16,229 nt of DNA, from positions 1-16,229 of the forward strand of contig JAKFVZ010000259.1 in the NCBI GenBank assembly GCA_021732965.1, given 5' to 3'. The position numbers were made by a program, and so were the translations under genes. The stretch is from Reyranella sp. (lineage in GTDB: Bacteria > Pseudomonadota > Alphaproteobacteria > Reyranellales > Reyranellaceae). The stretch's first letter is position 1; the number at the start of each line of letters is the position of its first letter. This document shows positions 1 to 6,002 of this stretch, one piece after another. The notes under the pieces were generated by a model that saw only the letters and a program-made list of their open reading frames with translations, had not been told where the DNA came from and did not search any database.

Positions 1-254
1 CCGGGCTGACGCTCGACGGCTTCGCGGACCGCGATCGAGCGGCCATCCAACAACGCGCCGTTCATGGCCTGCATGGCCGAGGCGCCCTGGTCATCGGTTT
101 CCATCTCGAGGAACGCGAAGCCACGGCTGCGGCCGGTCTCGCGATCCACGATCACTTTCGAGGTTGTAACGGTGCCGAACTGAGAGAAGGCTTCTTGCAG
201 ACGCTCAGACGTGACCGAATAGGGCAGGTTGCCCACAAACAATTTGCGACTCAT
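1..254 (-). CDS. RRM-domain RNA-binding protein (partial, C-terminus off window)
   Basis: Reading leftwards from an ATG at 254-252, the first 84 codons encode one RNA recognition motif beginning almost at residue 1. RNP2 is LFVGNL (about residues 5-10) and RNP1 is RGFAFLEM (about residues 44-51), followed by the usual region containing DGRSIAVREA. This matches the small single-RRM, glycine-rich or cold-inducible type RNA-binding proteins of bacteria, which bind single-stranded RNA and usually have a short disordered tail. The tail would lie beyond position 1. The aromatic residues of RNP1 and RNP2 that stack on RNA are present. No strong Shine-Dalgarno lies before the start. The gene is divergent from the NIPSNAP gene, with 288 bp between them. 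The family call is firm; the RNA target is unknown. Confidence 0.93.
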   Translation of the reverse strand, partial: MSRKLFVGNLPYSVTSERLQEAFSQFGTVTTSKVIVDRETGRSRGFAFLEMETDDQGASAMQAMNGALLDGRSIAVREAVERQP

Positions 255-542
255 TCAAGGCTCTTGGCTGGAGGAAGGATCGAGCGGAGTCCGGCGCGCG
301 CTTGCTGGACGAATGCGTCCAAGCGTTTCGATGACCTTTGACAGATGACCAAGTAGCTCACGGGAAGACGTTGACCGGTATCGCGCTCCGCGACTGTACC
401 GAGACTCGTGATGATGCTCGTCGGCTAGTGTCGCAATGCAGCACTTATGCGCCGATTCCCATCATGAGTCCACCGCTGCGGCGGGGTTGAGGCGCAACGA
501 AGCACGGCACACAATCGCCCCGGATCCGGGAGGGATTGGAAA
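255..542. other. divergent intergenic region, no gene seen
   Basis: This 288-bp stretch separates the leftward RRM gene from the rightward NIPSNAP gene and should hold both promoters. I see no convincing ORF in it. A perfect small inverted repeat (TGGACG, AATG, CGTCCA; 306-321) lies about 50 bp upstream of the RRM start and would form a hairpin in that mRNA leader. Its significance is unknown. Confidence 0.5.
487..515 (+). promoter_or_regulatory. candidate sigma70-type promoter for the NIPSNAP/ThDP enzyme operon
   Basis: TTGAGG (487-492) and CACAAT (510-515) are separated by 17 nt, each matching four of six bases of the -35 and -10 consensus. Transcription would begin near 522 and give a leader of about 20 nt carrying the GGGAGG ribosome-binding site (528-533). 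This rests on pattern only. Confidence 0.3.
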
Positions 543-857
543 ATGATCGTCGACCATCGAACCTATGAACTGCAGCCGGGCCGTCTGCGCGACTTCCTCG
601 CGCTGTACGAAAAAGAGGGGCTGCCCGTCCAGTTGAAGCATCTCGGCAACCTGGTCGGCTACTACACGACCGAGGTCGGCAACGTGAACGAGATCGTTCA
701 CATCTGGGGCTACGAGGATCTCGCCGACCGCACGAGGCGCCGCGCGGCGATGGCCGCCGATCCCGCCTGGCAGGCCTATTTGCAGAAAAGCCGAGAATAT
801 ATGAAGCACATGAATAACAAGATATTGGTGCCCACCACCTTCTCACCCACGAAGTAA
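543..857 (+). CDS. NIPSNAP family protein
   Basis: This 104-residue protein begins MIVDHRTYELQPGRLRDFL, the hallmark opening of the NIPSNAP family (an RTYEL-type first strand followed by a helix holding the phrase LYEKEG). NIPSNAP proteins have a ferredoxin-like alpha/beta barrel fold related to dimeric antibiotic-biosynthesis monooxygenase-like domains. Most bacterial members have no proven activity. The later segment with VNEIVHIWGYEDLADR is also typical, and the length is normal for a single-domain bacterial member. The start has a GGGAGG site 9 nt upstream. The next gene, a ThDP-dependent enzyme, begins 16 nt after the stop, so the two are very probably co-transcribed. The family assignment is secure; a role as partner of the ThDP enzyme is inference from position only. 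Confidence 0.9.
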   Translation: MIVDHRTYELQPGRLRDFLALYEKEGLPVQLKHLGNLVGYYTTEVGNVNEIVHIWGYEDLADRTRRRAAMAADPAWQAYLQKSREYMKHMNNKILVPTTFSPTK

Positions 858-873
858 GGGAAAGATCTCGAAA

Positions 874-2562
874 ATGGCTACCGCATACCCGCGCCGCAGC
901 GGCGCGCAGGTTCTGATCGACCAACTGCGTATCCACGGCACCGACACGATCTTCGGCGTGCCCGGCGAAAGCTACCTGGCCGCCCTCGACGCGCTCTACG
1001 CCCAGCGCAATTCCATCCGCTACGTGATCTGCCGGCAGGAAGGCGGGGCGGCCTACATGGCCGAGGCCTACGGCAAGCTGACCGGCAAGCCCGGCGTGTG
1101 TTTCGTCACGCGCGGGCCGGGCGCCACCAATGCCAGCGTCGGAATGCATACCGGCTTCCAGGATTCGACGCCCATGATCCTGCTGGTCGGGCAGGTCGCC
1201 CGCGAGCAGGCCGAGCGCGAGGCGTTCCAGGAAATCGACTATCGCCGCATGTACGGCCAGATGGCCAAGTGGGTGACCCAGATCGAGGACGCCCGCCGCA
1301 TCCCCGAGATCGTGAGCCAGGCCTTCCATCGCGCGATGAACGGCCGGCCGGGTCCGGTGGTCATCGCCTTGCCCGAGGACATGCTGGTCGACGAGGTCGA
1401 GGTTGCCGATACCGGCCCCTACAAGGTCGCGCGCGGCGCGCCGGCGCCGGAGGACATGGCGACCTTCCGCGAACTGCTCGCCGCGGCGAAGCAGCCGCTG
1501 GTCGTTCTGGGCGGCGGCGGCTGGGATGCGAAGGCCTGCGACGACATCCGGGCTTTCGTCGAGGCCAACCACCTGCCGGTGACGACGGCCTTCCGTAACC
1601 AGGACCTGATCGACAACCGCCACGACAATTTCGTCGGCGATCTCGGCCTCGGCGTGAACCCGCCGCTCGGCAAGCGCATCAAGGAGAGCGACCTGATCAT
1701 TGCGATCGGTCCGCGCCTCGGCGAGGCCACCACCGGCGGCTACACCATGTTCGACCTGCCCGTGCCGGCGCAGAAGATGATCCACGTGCATGCCGGCGCC
1801 GAAGAGCTGGGCCGCGTCTATCAGGCGACCCTGCCGATCAACAGCGGCATGGCGCAGTTCGCTGCCGCGGCAAAGGCGATGAAGCCGGTCGATGCCTCGG
1901 CGTGGAAGGCAACCGTGCCCGCGGCCCGTGCCGACTACCTGAAGAACATCGAGCCGACGCCGCAGCCCGGTTCCGCCAATCTCGCGGAGATCGTGGGCTG
2001 GCTGAACAAGCGTCTGCCCGACGACGTGATCGTCACCAACGGCGCCGGCAACTATGCCGGCTACGTGCACCGCTTCTTCCAGTATCGCGGCTTCCGCACC
2101 CAGCTCGCGCCGACCAACGGCTCGATGGGTTACGGCGTGCCGTCGGCGGTGGCGGCGAAGATCGCAGCGCCCGGCCGCACCGTCGTGTCGTTCAGCGGCG
2201 ACGGCTGCTTCCTGATGAACGGGCAGGAGTTCGCCACCGCCGTCCAGCACGGTGCGAACGTGGTGTTCATCGTCGTCGACAACGGCATGTACGGCACGAT
2301 CCGCATGCATCAGGAGCGTGAGTATCCCACGCGCGTCCATGGCACCGAACTCAAGAACCCCGACTTCGCCGCCTATGCCCGCGCCTTTGGCGGTCACGGC
2401 GAGACGGTCGAGCGCACGGCGGATTTCGAAGCGGCGTTCGAGCGCGCGCTCGGTGCCGGCAAGCCCTCGATCATCCATGTGAAGACCGATGCCGAGGCCA
2501 TCACCTCGCGCATCACGATGACCAAGCTTCGCGAGCAGGCGCTGGCCAGGCAGAAGTCGTAA
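874..2562 (+). CDS. ThDP-dependent enzyme, acetolactate synthase-like large subunit
   Basis: This 562-residue protein has the three-domain architecture of the acetohydroxyacid synthase / pyruvate oxidase / benzoylformate decarboxylase group. The N-terminal pyrimidine-binding domain has the FGVPGES motif (27-33) and the ThDP-activating glutamate E56 in RQEGGAA. The central domain carries VVLGGGG and a GPRLGE segment. The C-terminal diphosphate-binding domain has the metal motif GDG at 442-444 and DNG at 469-471, the expected GDG-x25-N spacing. Members use ThDP and Mg2+ to decarboxylate or ligate 2-oxo acids. No ilvH-like regulatory subunit is adjacent, which argues against a housekeeping acetolactate synthase in branched-chain synthesis. 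The gene follows a NIPSNAP gene by 16 nt. Cofactor class is certain; the substrate is not evident from sequence. Confidence 0.9.
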   Translation: MATAYPRRSGAQVLIDQLRIHGTDTIFGVPGESYLAALDALYAQRNSIRYVICRQEGGAAYMAEAYGKLTGKPGVCFVTRGPGATNASVGMHTGFQDSTPMILLVGQVAREQAEREAFQEIDYRRMYGQMAKWVTQIEDARRIPEIVSQAFHRAMNGRPGPVVIALPEDMLVDEVEVADTGPYKVARGAPAPEDMATFRELLAAAKQPLVVLGGGGWDAKACDDIRAFVEANHLPVTTAFRNQDLIDNRHDNFVGDLGLGVNPPLGKRIKESDLIIAIGPRLGEATTGGYTMFDLPVPAQKMIHVHAGAEELGRVYQATLPINSGMAQFAAAAKAMKPVDASAWKATVPAARADYLKNIEPTPQPGSANLAEIVGWLNKRLPDDVIVTNGAGNYAGYVHRFFQYRGFRTQLAPTNGSMGYGVPSAVAAKIAAPGRTVVSFSGDGCFLMNGQEFATAVQHGANVVFIVVDNGMYGTIRMHQEREYPTRVHGTELKNPDFAAYARAFGGHGETVERTADFEAAFERALGAGKPSIIHVKTDAEAITSRITMTKLREQALARQKS

Positions 2563-2576
2563 CGAGACAAGGGAAA

Positions 2577-2615
2577 GGCCAGGCGCACGGTCGATCGACG
2601 GACTTGCGCCCGGCC
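2577..2615. repeat. 11-bp imperfect inverted repeat (candidate terminator of the upstream operon)
   Basis: GGCCAGGCGCA (2577-2587) can pair with TGCGCCCGGCC (2605-2615) with a single A-C mismatch. The 17-nt loop holds a second perfect palindrome, GTCGATCGAC (2590-2599). It begins 15 nt after the stop of the ThDP enzyme and could end that transcript, but no T-run follows. Its right arm contains the candidate -35 box of the metZ promoter, so the two functions would overlap. Confidence 0.4.
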
Positions 2616-2632
2616 ATCCCCGCGCCTATAGA
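2604..2632 (+). promoter_or_regulatory. candidate promoter of the riboswitch-metZ unit
   Basis: TTGCGC (2604-2609) and TATAGA (2627-2632) are 17 nt apart. The -10 context CCTATAGA resembles the alphaproteobacterial GCTATAWC type. The expected transcription start, near 2639, falls at the first base of the P1 helix of the SAM-II aptamer. That placement is the main reason to believe it. Confidence 0.55.
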
Positions 2633-2639
2633 GGCGGTC

Positions 2640-2700
2640 CGTGGAGATTTGAGCCGACCGGCTTGCGACCACGTTAAACATCGCTAAAAGGTCGGAGGTT
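2640..2700 (+). promoter_or_regulatory. SAM-II riboswitch (metA motif) controlling metZ
   Basis: The aptamer is an H-type pseudoknot binding S-adenosylmethionine. Helix P1 pairs CGTGG (2640-2644) with CCACG (2669-2673). The loop carries the conserved GATTTG and GCTTGC segments. The 3' part has the class-defining GTTAAACATCGCTAAAA run. The pseudoknot helix P2 pairs CCGACC (2654-2659) exactly with GGTCGG (2690-2695). All signature elements of SAM-II are present and in order. It lies 82 nt upstream of metZ, the expected kind of target, with a Rho-independent terminator immediately downstream. Bound SAM should favour termination. The alternative pairing is described under findings. Confidence 0.94.
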
Positions 2701-2704
2701 ACGC

Positions 2705-2736
2705 AAAACCCCCGTCCTTCCAGGTCGGGGGTTTTT
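2705..2736 (+). terminator. Rho-independent terminator of the SAM-II expression platform
   Basis: AAAACCCCCG (2705-2714) pairs with CGGGGGTTTT (2726-2735), and a T-run continues to 2736. A small inner CCT/AGG helix can close the loop. It sits 10 nt after the aptamer's P2 strand and ahead of metZ, so it serves as the regulated terminator of the leader and is unlikely to be the end signal of the upstream operon. Confidence 0.88.
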
Positions 2737-2781
2737 CGTTTGCGTCGCCGGGAAAGGGCGCGCGGCGAGAGGAGATGTGAG

Positions 2782-3993
2782 ATGGACGGATCGATTCCGA
2801 AGAAGAAGACCGAAGCCGATACCTCGAAGTGGCGGACCCAGACCCGCGCCGTGCGCGGCGGGCAGGTCCGCAGCAATTTCGACGAGACGTCGGAGGCGCT
2901 GTTCCTGACCTCGGGCTATGCCTATTCGAGCGCGGAGGAGGCCGAGGCCACCTTCAAGGGCGAGAGCAATCACTACCAGTATTCGCGCTTCGGCAACCCG
3001 ACCGTTACCATGTTCGAGAACCGGCTGGCCGCGCTGGAAGGCGCAGAAGCCTGTCGCGCCACCTCGACCGGCATGTCGGCGGTGTTCTTCGCCCTGCTGG
3101 CGCTGCTCAAGGCCGGCGATCGCATCGTCGCGGCCCGCCAGCTGTTCGGCTCCTGCCACTACATCGTGGCCGAGCTGCTGCCGAAATACGGCATCCAGAG
3201 CGAGCTGGTCGACGGCGGCGATCTCGCCCAATGGGAGAAGGCGCTCTCGAAGCCGACGCAGGCGGTGCTGTTCGAATCGCCGTCCAACCCCATGCTCGAC
3301 ATCGTCGACGTGAAGGCGGTGTGCGACCTCGCGCACAAGGCCGGCGCCAAGGTCGTCCTCGACAACGCCTTTGCCACGCCGATCCTGCAGCGCCCGCTCG
3401 AGTTCGGTGCCGACATCGTCGTTCACTCCGCCACCAAGTACATCGACGGCCAGGGCCGCACCCTGGGCGGCGCCGTGCTGGGCTCGAAGGAGTTCATCCT
3501 CGACAAGCTGCAGCCGATCATCCGCAACACCGGCCCGGCGCTCAGCCCGTTCAATGCCTGGGTCCTGGTGAAGGGCCTGGAGACGCTCGGCCTGCGCGTC
3601 GAGCGCCATTGCGCCAATGCCCGCCGCGTCGCCGACGCGCTGGCCGCGCATCCCGCCATCGGCCGCGTGCTCTATCCGGGGCGTCCCGACCATCCGCAGC
3701 ATGCGCTGGCGGCGAAGCAGATGTCCGACTTCGGCGGCGTTGTGACGTTCGATCTCAAGGCCGGCAAGTGGGCCGCCTTCGAAACGCTGAACCGCCTGCA
3801 GATCGTCGACATCTCCAACAACCTGGGTGACGCCAAGAGCCTCGTGACCCATCCCGCCACGACGACGCACATGCGCATCGGCGCCGAGGAGCGCGGCAAG
3901 CTCGGCATCACCGACGGCACCGTGCGCATCTCGGTCGGCCTCGAGGATGTCGAGGACATCATCGGCGATCTCGTCCAGGCGCTGGGCGGCTGA
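2782..3993 (+). CDS. metZ: O-succinylhomoserine sulfhydrylase
   Basis: This 403-residue PLP enzyme of the Cys/Met metabolism (fold type I) family uses O-succinylhomoserine and sulfide to make homocysteine, the direct-sulfhydrylation route to methionine. The cofactor lysine is K219 in SATKYIDGQGR; the KYIDGQGR form and the following LGGAV are characteristic of MetZ. YSRFGNPT, the STGMSAV phosphate-binding loop and the PLP-nitrogen aspartate in VVLDNAFATP are intact. I chose the ATG at 2782 because a GAGAGGAG site lies about 7 nt upstream. An upstream in-frame TTG near 2740 would begin right behind the terminator without a ribosome site. Control is by the SAM-II riboswitch and terminator. The TenA-like gene follows after 22 nt. 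Cystathionine gamma-synthase is a less likely alternative. Confidence 0.93.
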   Translation: MDGSIPKKKTEADTSKWRTQTRAVRGGQVRSNFDETSEALFLTSGYAYSSAEEAEATFKGESNHYQYSRFGNPTVTMFENRLAALEGAEACRATSTGMSAVFFALLALLKAGDRIVAARQLFGSCHYIVAELLPKYGIQSELVDGGDLAQWEKALSKPTQAVLFESPSNPMLDIVDVKAVCDLAHKAGAKVVLDNAFATPILQRPLEFGADIVVHSATKYIDGQGRTLGGAVLGSKEFILDKLQPIIRNTGPALSPFNAWVLVKGLETLGLRVERHCANARRVADALAAHPAIGRVLYPGRPDHPQHALAAKQMSDFGGVVTFDLKAGKWAAFETLNRLQIVDISNNLGDAKSLVTHPATTTHMRIGAEERGKLGITDGTVRISVGLEDVEDIIGDLVQALGG

Positions 3994-4015
3994 CGCATCG
4001 GGCTGGAGTACAAGC

Positions 4016-4627
4016 GTGCCGCTGTCGGCCGACCTGTGGGCGGCGAATGCCGACCTCGCCAAACGCATACTCGCGCACGGCTTCGTGCGCGGGCTGCGGG
4101 ACGGGTCGCTACCCATGCAGAACTTCAAGGGCTACGTCGCGCAGGACGCCTATTTCCTCGAGGCGTTCGCGCGGGCTTATGCCTTCTGCCTCGCCAACTC
4201 CACGGCGCGCGAGGACCTGCATGGGTTCGCCGGCCTCATCGCCGGCGTCCTGCAGGAGCTGAAACTCCACAAGAGCTACGCCGACCGCTGGCAGGTCGAT
4301 CTCACGGGCGTCACGCCAGTCGAGGCGACCCGCGCCTATGTCGATTTCCTCCTGGAGACGGCACGACGCGGCCATCTCGGCGAGACGATCGCCGCCATGA
4401 CGCCCTGCATGCGCCTCTACGCCTATCTCGGCCGGACGCTGGCGGCCAACAACGCGGCGCCGCTCTATTCGGAATGGGTGAAGACCTACGCCGATCCGGA
4501 CTTCGAGGAACTGGCCGTCCAGCTCGAGTCGTTGCTCGACCGTCATGCCGAGGACACGGAAGCGGTGCGCGCCAACTATCGCCGCGCCATGGAACTCGAA
4601 CTCGGATTCTTCGCTGCCAATGTCTAG
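4016..4627 (+). CDS. TenA/thiaminase II-like protein
   Basis: This 203-residue, all-helical protein of the TenA/PqqC-like fold has typical segments: MQNFKGYVAQDAYFLEAFARAY near the N-terminus, MTPCMRLYAYLG with a cysteine at C131, and a terminal ELELGFFAAN helix with glutamates at 193 and 195. TenA enzymes of the cysteine-containing branch hydrolyse aminopyrimidine breakdown products of thiamine for salvage; here the cysteine and C-terminal glutamate positions fit that branch. I chose the GTG at 4016 because a GGAG lies 7 nt upstream and reading starts with the family's first helix. In-frame starts further up overlap metZ. The 22-nt spacing from metZ suggests co-transcription under the SAM-II riboswitch. 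Fold call is good; thiamine salvage as its role is inference. Confidence 0.82.
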   Translation: MPLSADLWAANADLAKRILAHGFVRGLRDGSLPMQNFKGYVAQDAYFLEAFARAYAFCLANSTAREDLHGFAGLIAGVLQELKLHKSYADRWQVDLTGVTPVEATRAYVDFLLETARRGHLGETIAAMTPCMRLYAYLGRTLAANNAAPLYSEWVKTYADPDFEELAVQLESLLDRHAEDTEAVRANYRRAMELELGFFAANV

Positions 4628-4636
4628 GTGACTGCA

Positions 4637-4719
4637 ATGGAGCGCGCCACTCCAGTGGCGCTCATACGTCATCGACACGCACGGCAGCGCATGAGCGCAA
4701 CTGGAGTTGCGCGCTCCAT
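4637..4719. repeat. paired REP-like hairpins in inverted orientation
   Basis: Two 29-nt units, 4637-4665 and 4691-4719, are inverted copies matching at 27 of 29 positions. Each unit is itself a hairpin: GAGCG and CGCTC outside, with CCACT/AGTGG (left) or CAACT/AGTTG (right) inside. The two differences between the units are the two sides of one base pair. The pair lies between the convergent TenA-like and MarR genes, where it could act as a bidirectional transcription end. The layout resembles REP/BIME elements. Confidence 0.8.
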
Positions 4720-4734
4720 CGAAAGGCTTCTTCT

Positions 4735-5184
4735 TTAGAGCGGCGCCAGCTTTTCCATCGAGCGGTCGAGGGCGCCGTGCAGGTCGGCGGTGAGCTTCGT
4801 GCCCATCGCGTCGCGCACTTCCTGCTCGGCTTCGGACCACAGCGGCAGGGCGCGCTTGAAGAGGGCGCGGCCCGCAACCGTCGCGACCAGCTCATGCCGG
4901 CGCTTGTCGCCCGCGGCCGCGCGCTCGATCAGGCCCGAGGCCAGCAGCGGGCGCAGGTTGCGCGTGAGCGTCGTGCGGTCGGTCGCCAGCCGGTCGGACA
5001 GTTCGGAGATGCTGAGGGGGCCGCGCGCGATCACGTGGCCGAGCAGCGAGAACTGCGAGATGCGCAGGCCGGTCGGCGCGAGGTGCCGGCTGTAGATCTG
5101 GGTGACGCGGCGCGCCGCGCTGCGCACGCGAAAGCAGGTGCATTCGGCCGGCGACAGGCGGAGCGGGGACGGGACGGCGGTCAT
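4735..5184 (-). CDS. MarR family transcriptional regulator
   Basis: This 149-residue protein has the MarR winged-helix layout. A first dimerisation helix (about 10-35) is followed by QFSLLGHVIARGPLSISELSDRLATDRTTLTRNLRPLLASGLIER (about 44-88), which is helix-turn-helix plus the recognition helix. Next comes the wing with DKRRHELVATVAG, and then a C-terminal dimerisation helix. The family's conserved DxRxxxxxLT segment is present as DKRRHELVAT. Two close cysteines, at residues 15 and 17 (ECTCF), could serve as a redox or thiol-reactive sensor, but this is speculative. It is divergent from a PaaI-type thioesterase gene with a 78-bp gap that carries an imperfect palindrome. Repression of itself and the thioesterase, relieved by a small ligand, is the likely arrangement. 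Confidence 0.92.
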   Translation of the reverse strand: MTAVPSPLRLSPAECTCFRVRSAARRVTQIYSRHLAPTGLRISQFSLLGHVIARGPLSISELSDRLATDRTTLTRNLRPLLASGLIERAAAGDKRRHELVATVAGRALFKRALPLWSEAEQEVRDAMGTKLTADLHGALDRSMEKLAPL

Positions 5185-5207
5185 GAGGCCAAGACTATCG
5201 CCGGTTC

Positions 5208-5240
5208 TTGCGTCGGCAAAGCCTCAATGTGTATATGCAC
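5208..5240 (+). promoter_or_regulatory. candidate promoter with overlapping MarR-type operator
   Basis: In the 78-bp divergent region, TTGCGT (5208-5213) and GTATAT (5231-5236) are 17 nt apart. They would place transcription near 5243, ahead of the CGGAG ribosome site and the thioesterase ATG at 5263. GTGTATATGCAC (5229-5240) is a 12-bp imperfect palindrome, 10 of 12 positions symmetric, lying across the -10 box. That is where a MarR dimer would block RNA polymerase. Both assignments rest on pattern and position. Confidence 0.45.
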
Positions 5241-5262
5241 TTAAATTTGTACGGAGACGGAC

Positions 5263-5736
5263 ATGGCTGGAGAGGCAGGATTTGGCGTTGTGCCGATCGA
5301 GGTGGCGCGCACGCTGGACGGGCTGGATCTGTTCAAGGGCCTGCTGGCGGGGCGTTATCCGGCGCCGCCGATCTCCCGGGCCATGGGCTTCAATCTCGTC
5401 GAGGTCGAGGCCGGGCGCGTGGTGTTCGGCTATACGCCGGTGTTCGACCATTACAACCCGCTGGGCTCGGTCCATGGCGGCGTCGCCGCCACGCTGCTGG
5501 ATTCGGTGATGGGCTGCTGCATCCACACCATGCTGAAGGCCGGCAGCGGCTACACCACGGTCGAGATCAAGGTGAACTACGTGCGCGCCATGACCGACAG
5601 GACCGGTCCGGTCCGCGCCGAGGGCAAGGTCATCAACGTCGGCTCGCGCATCGCCACCTCGGAAGGGCGCCTGACCGACGCATCCGGCAAGCTGCTGGCC
5701 CACGGCACGACCACCTGCCTGATCTTCCCGATCTGA
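5263..5736 (+). CDS. PaaI family hotdog-fold thioesterase
   Basis: This 157-residue protein has a single hotdog domain. The central helix begins NPLGSVHGGVAATLLDSVMG: H71-G72-G73 and D80 match the PaaI/4-hydroxybenzoyl-CoA thioesterase II pattern of HGG followed by an acidic residue on the helix. The next strand, TTVEIKVNYVR, and the later GKLLAHGTTTCLIF strand are standard. Such enzymes hydrolyse acyl- or aryl-CoA thioesters. A CGGAG site lies 6 nt before the ATG. It is divergent from the MarR regulator, with a candidate operator over its promoter, suggesting induction by an aromatic or acyl compound. The substrate cannot be told from the sequence. Confidence 0.92.
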   Translation: MAGEAGFGVVPIEVARTLDGLDLFKGLLAGRYPAPPISRAMGFNLVEVEAGRVVFGYTPVFDHYNPLGSVHGGVAATLLDSVMGCCIHTMLKAGSGYTTVEIKVNYVRAMTDRTGPVRAEGKVINVGSRIATSEGRLTDASGKLLAHGTTTCLIFPI

Positions 5737-5753
5737 CTTTCATGTTCCTCGCC

Positions 5754-5831
5754 CCCGCTAGGGGGAGAGGCTAGGTGAGGGGCCTCGATCGGTGTGCGCA
5801 ACCCCCTCACCCAACCTCTCCCCCTAGCGGG
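5754..5831. repeat. inverted pair of 29-bp intergenic repeat units
   Basis: The unit at 5754-5782 (opening CCCGCTAGGGGGAGAGG) and the reverse complement of 5803-5831 agree at 27 of 29 bases. They are separated by a 20-nt loop. It begins 17 nt after the thioesterase stop and would form a very stable hairpin in that mRNA, so it may also end or protect the transcript. The related C-rich/G-rich arms at 5815-5824 and 6007-6016 show that more than one copy of this repeat type lies here. Confidence 0.8.
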
Positions 5832-6002
5832 CTATCGGATTCACACATCTCAAAAAATGACTCTGTATCAACGACTTAGCGGCGGCACGCCCGTTGCGCG
5901 TGACACCGTCACCGCTGCCAAGAACATTGAAAAGACTGAGCTTTTTGGCGGCCTATTTCTTCTGCACTAGGCGGCCGTCGAGATGTGTGAATGGGATAGC
6001 CC
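5829..6002. mobile_element. MITE-like element, 174 bp, 23-bp terminal inverted repeats, TAGC duplication
   Basis: The left end 5829-5851 (GGGCTATCGGATTCACACAT...) and the reverse complement of the right end 5980-6002 match at 21 of 23 positions, differing only by GG versus CC at positions 9-10. Both ends are flanked by TAGC (5825-5828 and 6003-6006). Removing the element and one TAGC restores CCTCTCCCCC-TAGC-GGGGGAGAGG, a nearly perfect palindrome of the local repeat type. No ORF of useful length lies inside. The parent transposase family was not identified. Confidence 0.75.

Noticed and set aside
445..2478. 677-codon open frame on the minus strand opposite the NIPSNAP/ThDP enzyme operon
   Set aside because: It is a by-product of high GC and few stop codons. 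Its translation is Arg/His/Asp/Val-rich with no family motifs, and the plus strand encodes a well-recognised enzyme.
2740..2781. Longer metZ start at about 2740
   Set aside because: It would start with TTG immediately after the terminator T-run and has no ribosome-binding site. The ATG at 2782 has GAGAGGAG at good distance.
5829..6002. The inverted-repeat element as a terminator or riboswitch of the CDF-like gene
   Set aside because: Its ends, flanking TAGC duplication and the restored palindrome fit an insertion better than a regulatory RNA. The arms are 128 bp apart and there is no T-run.
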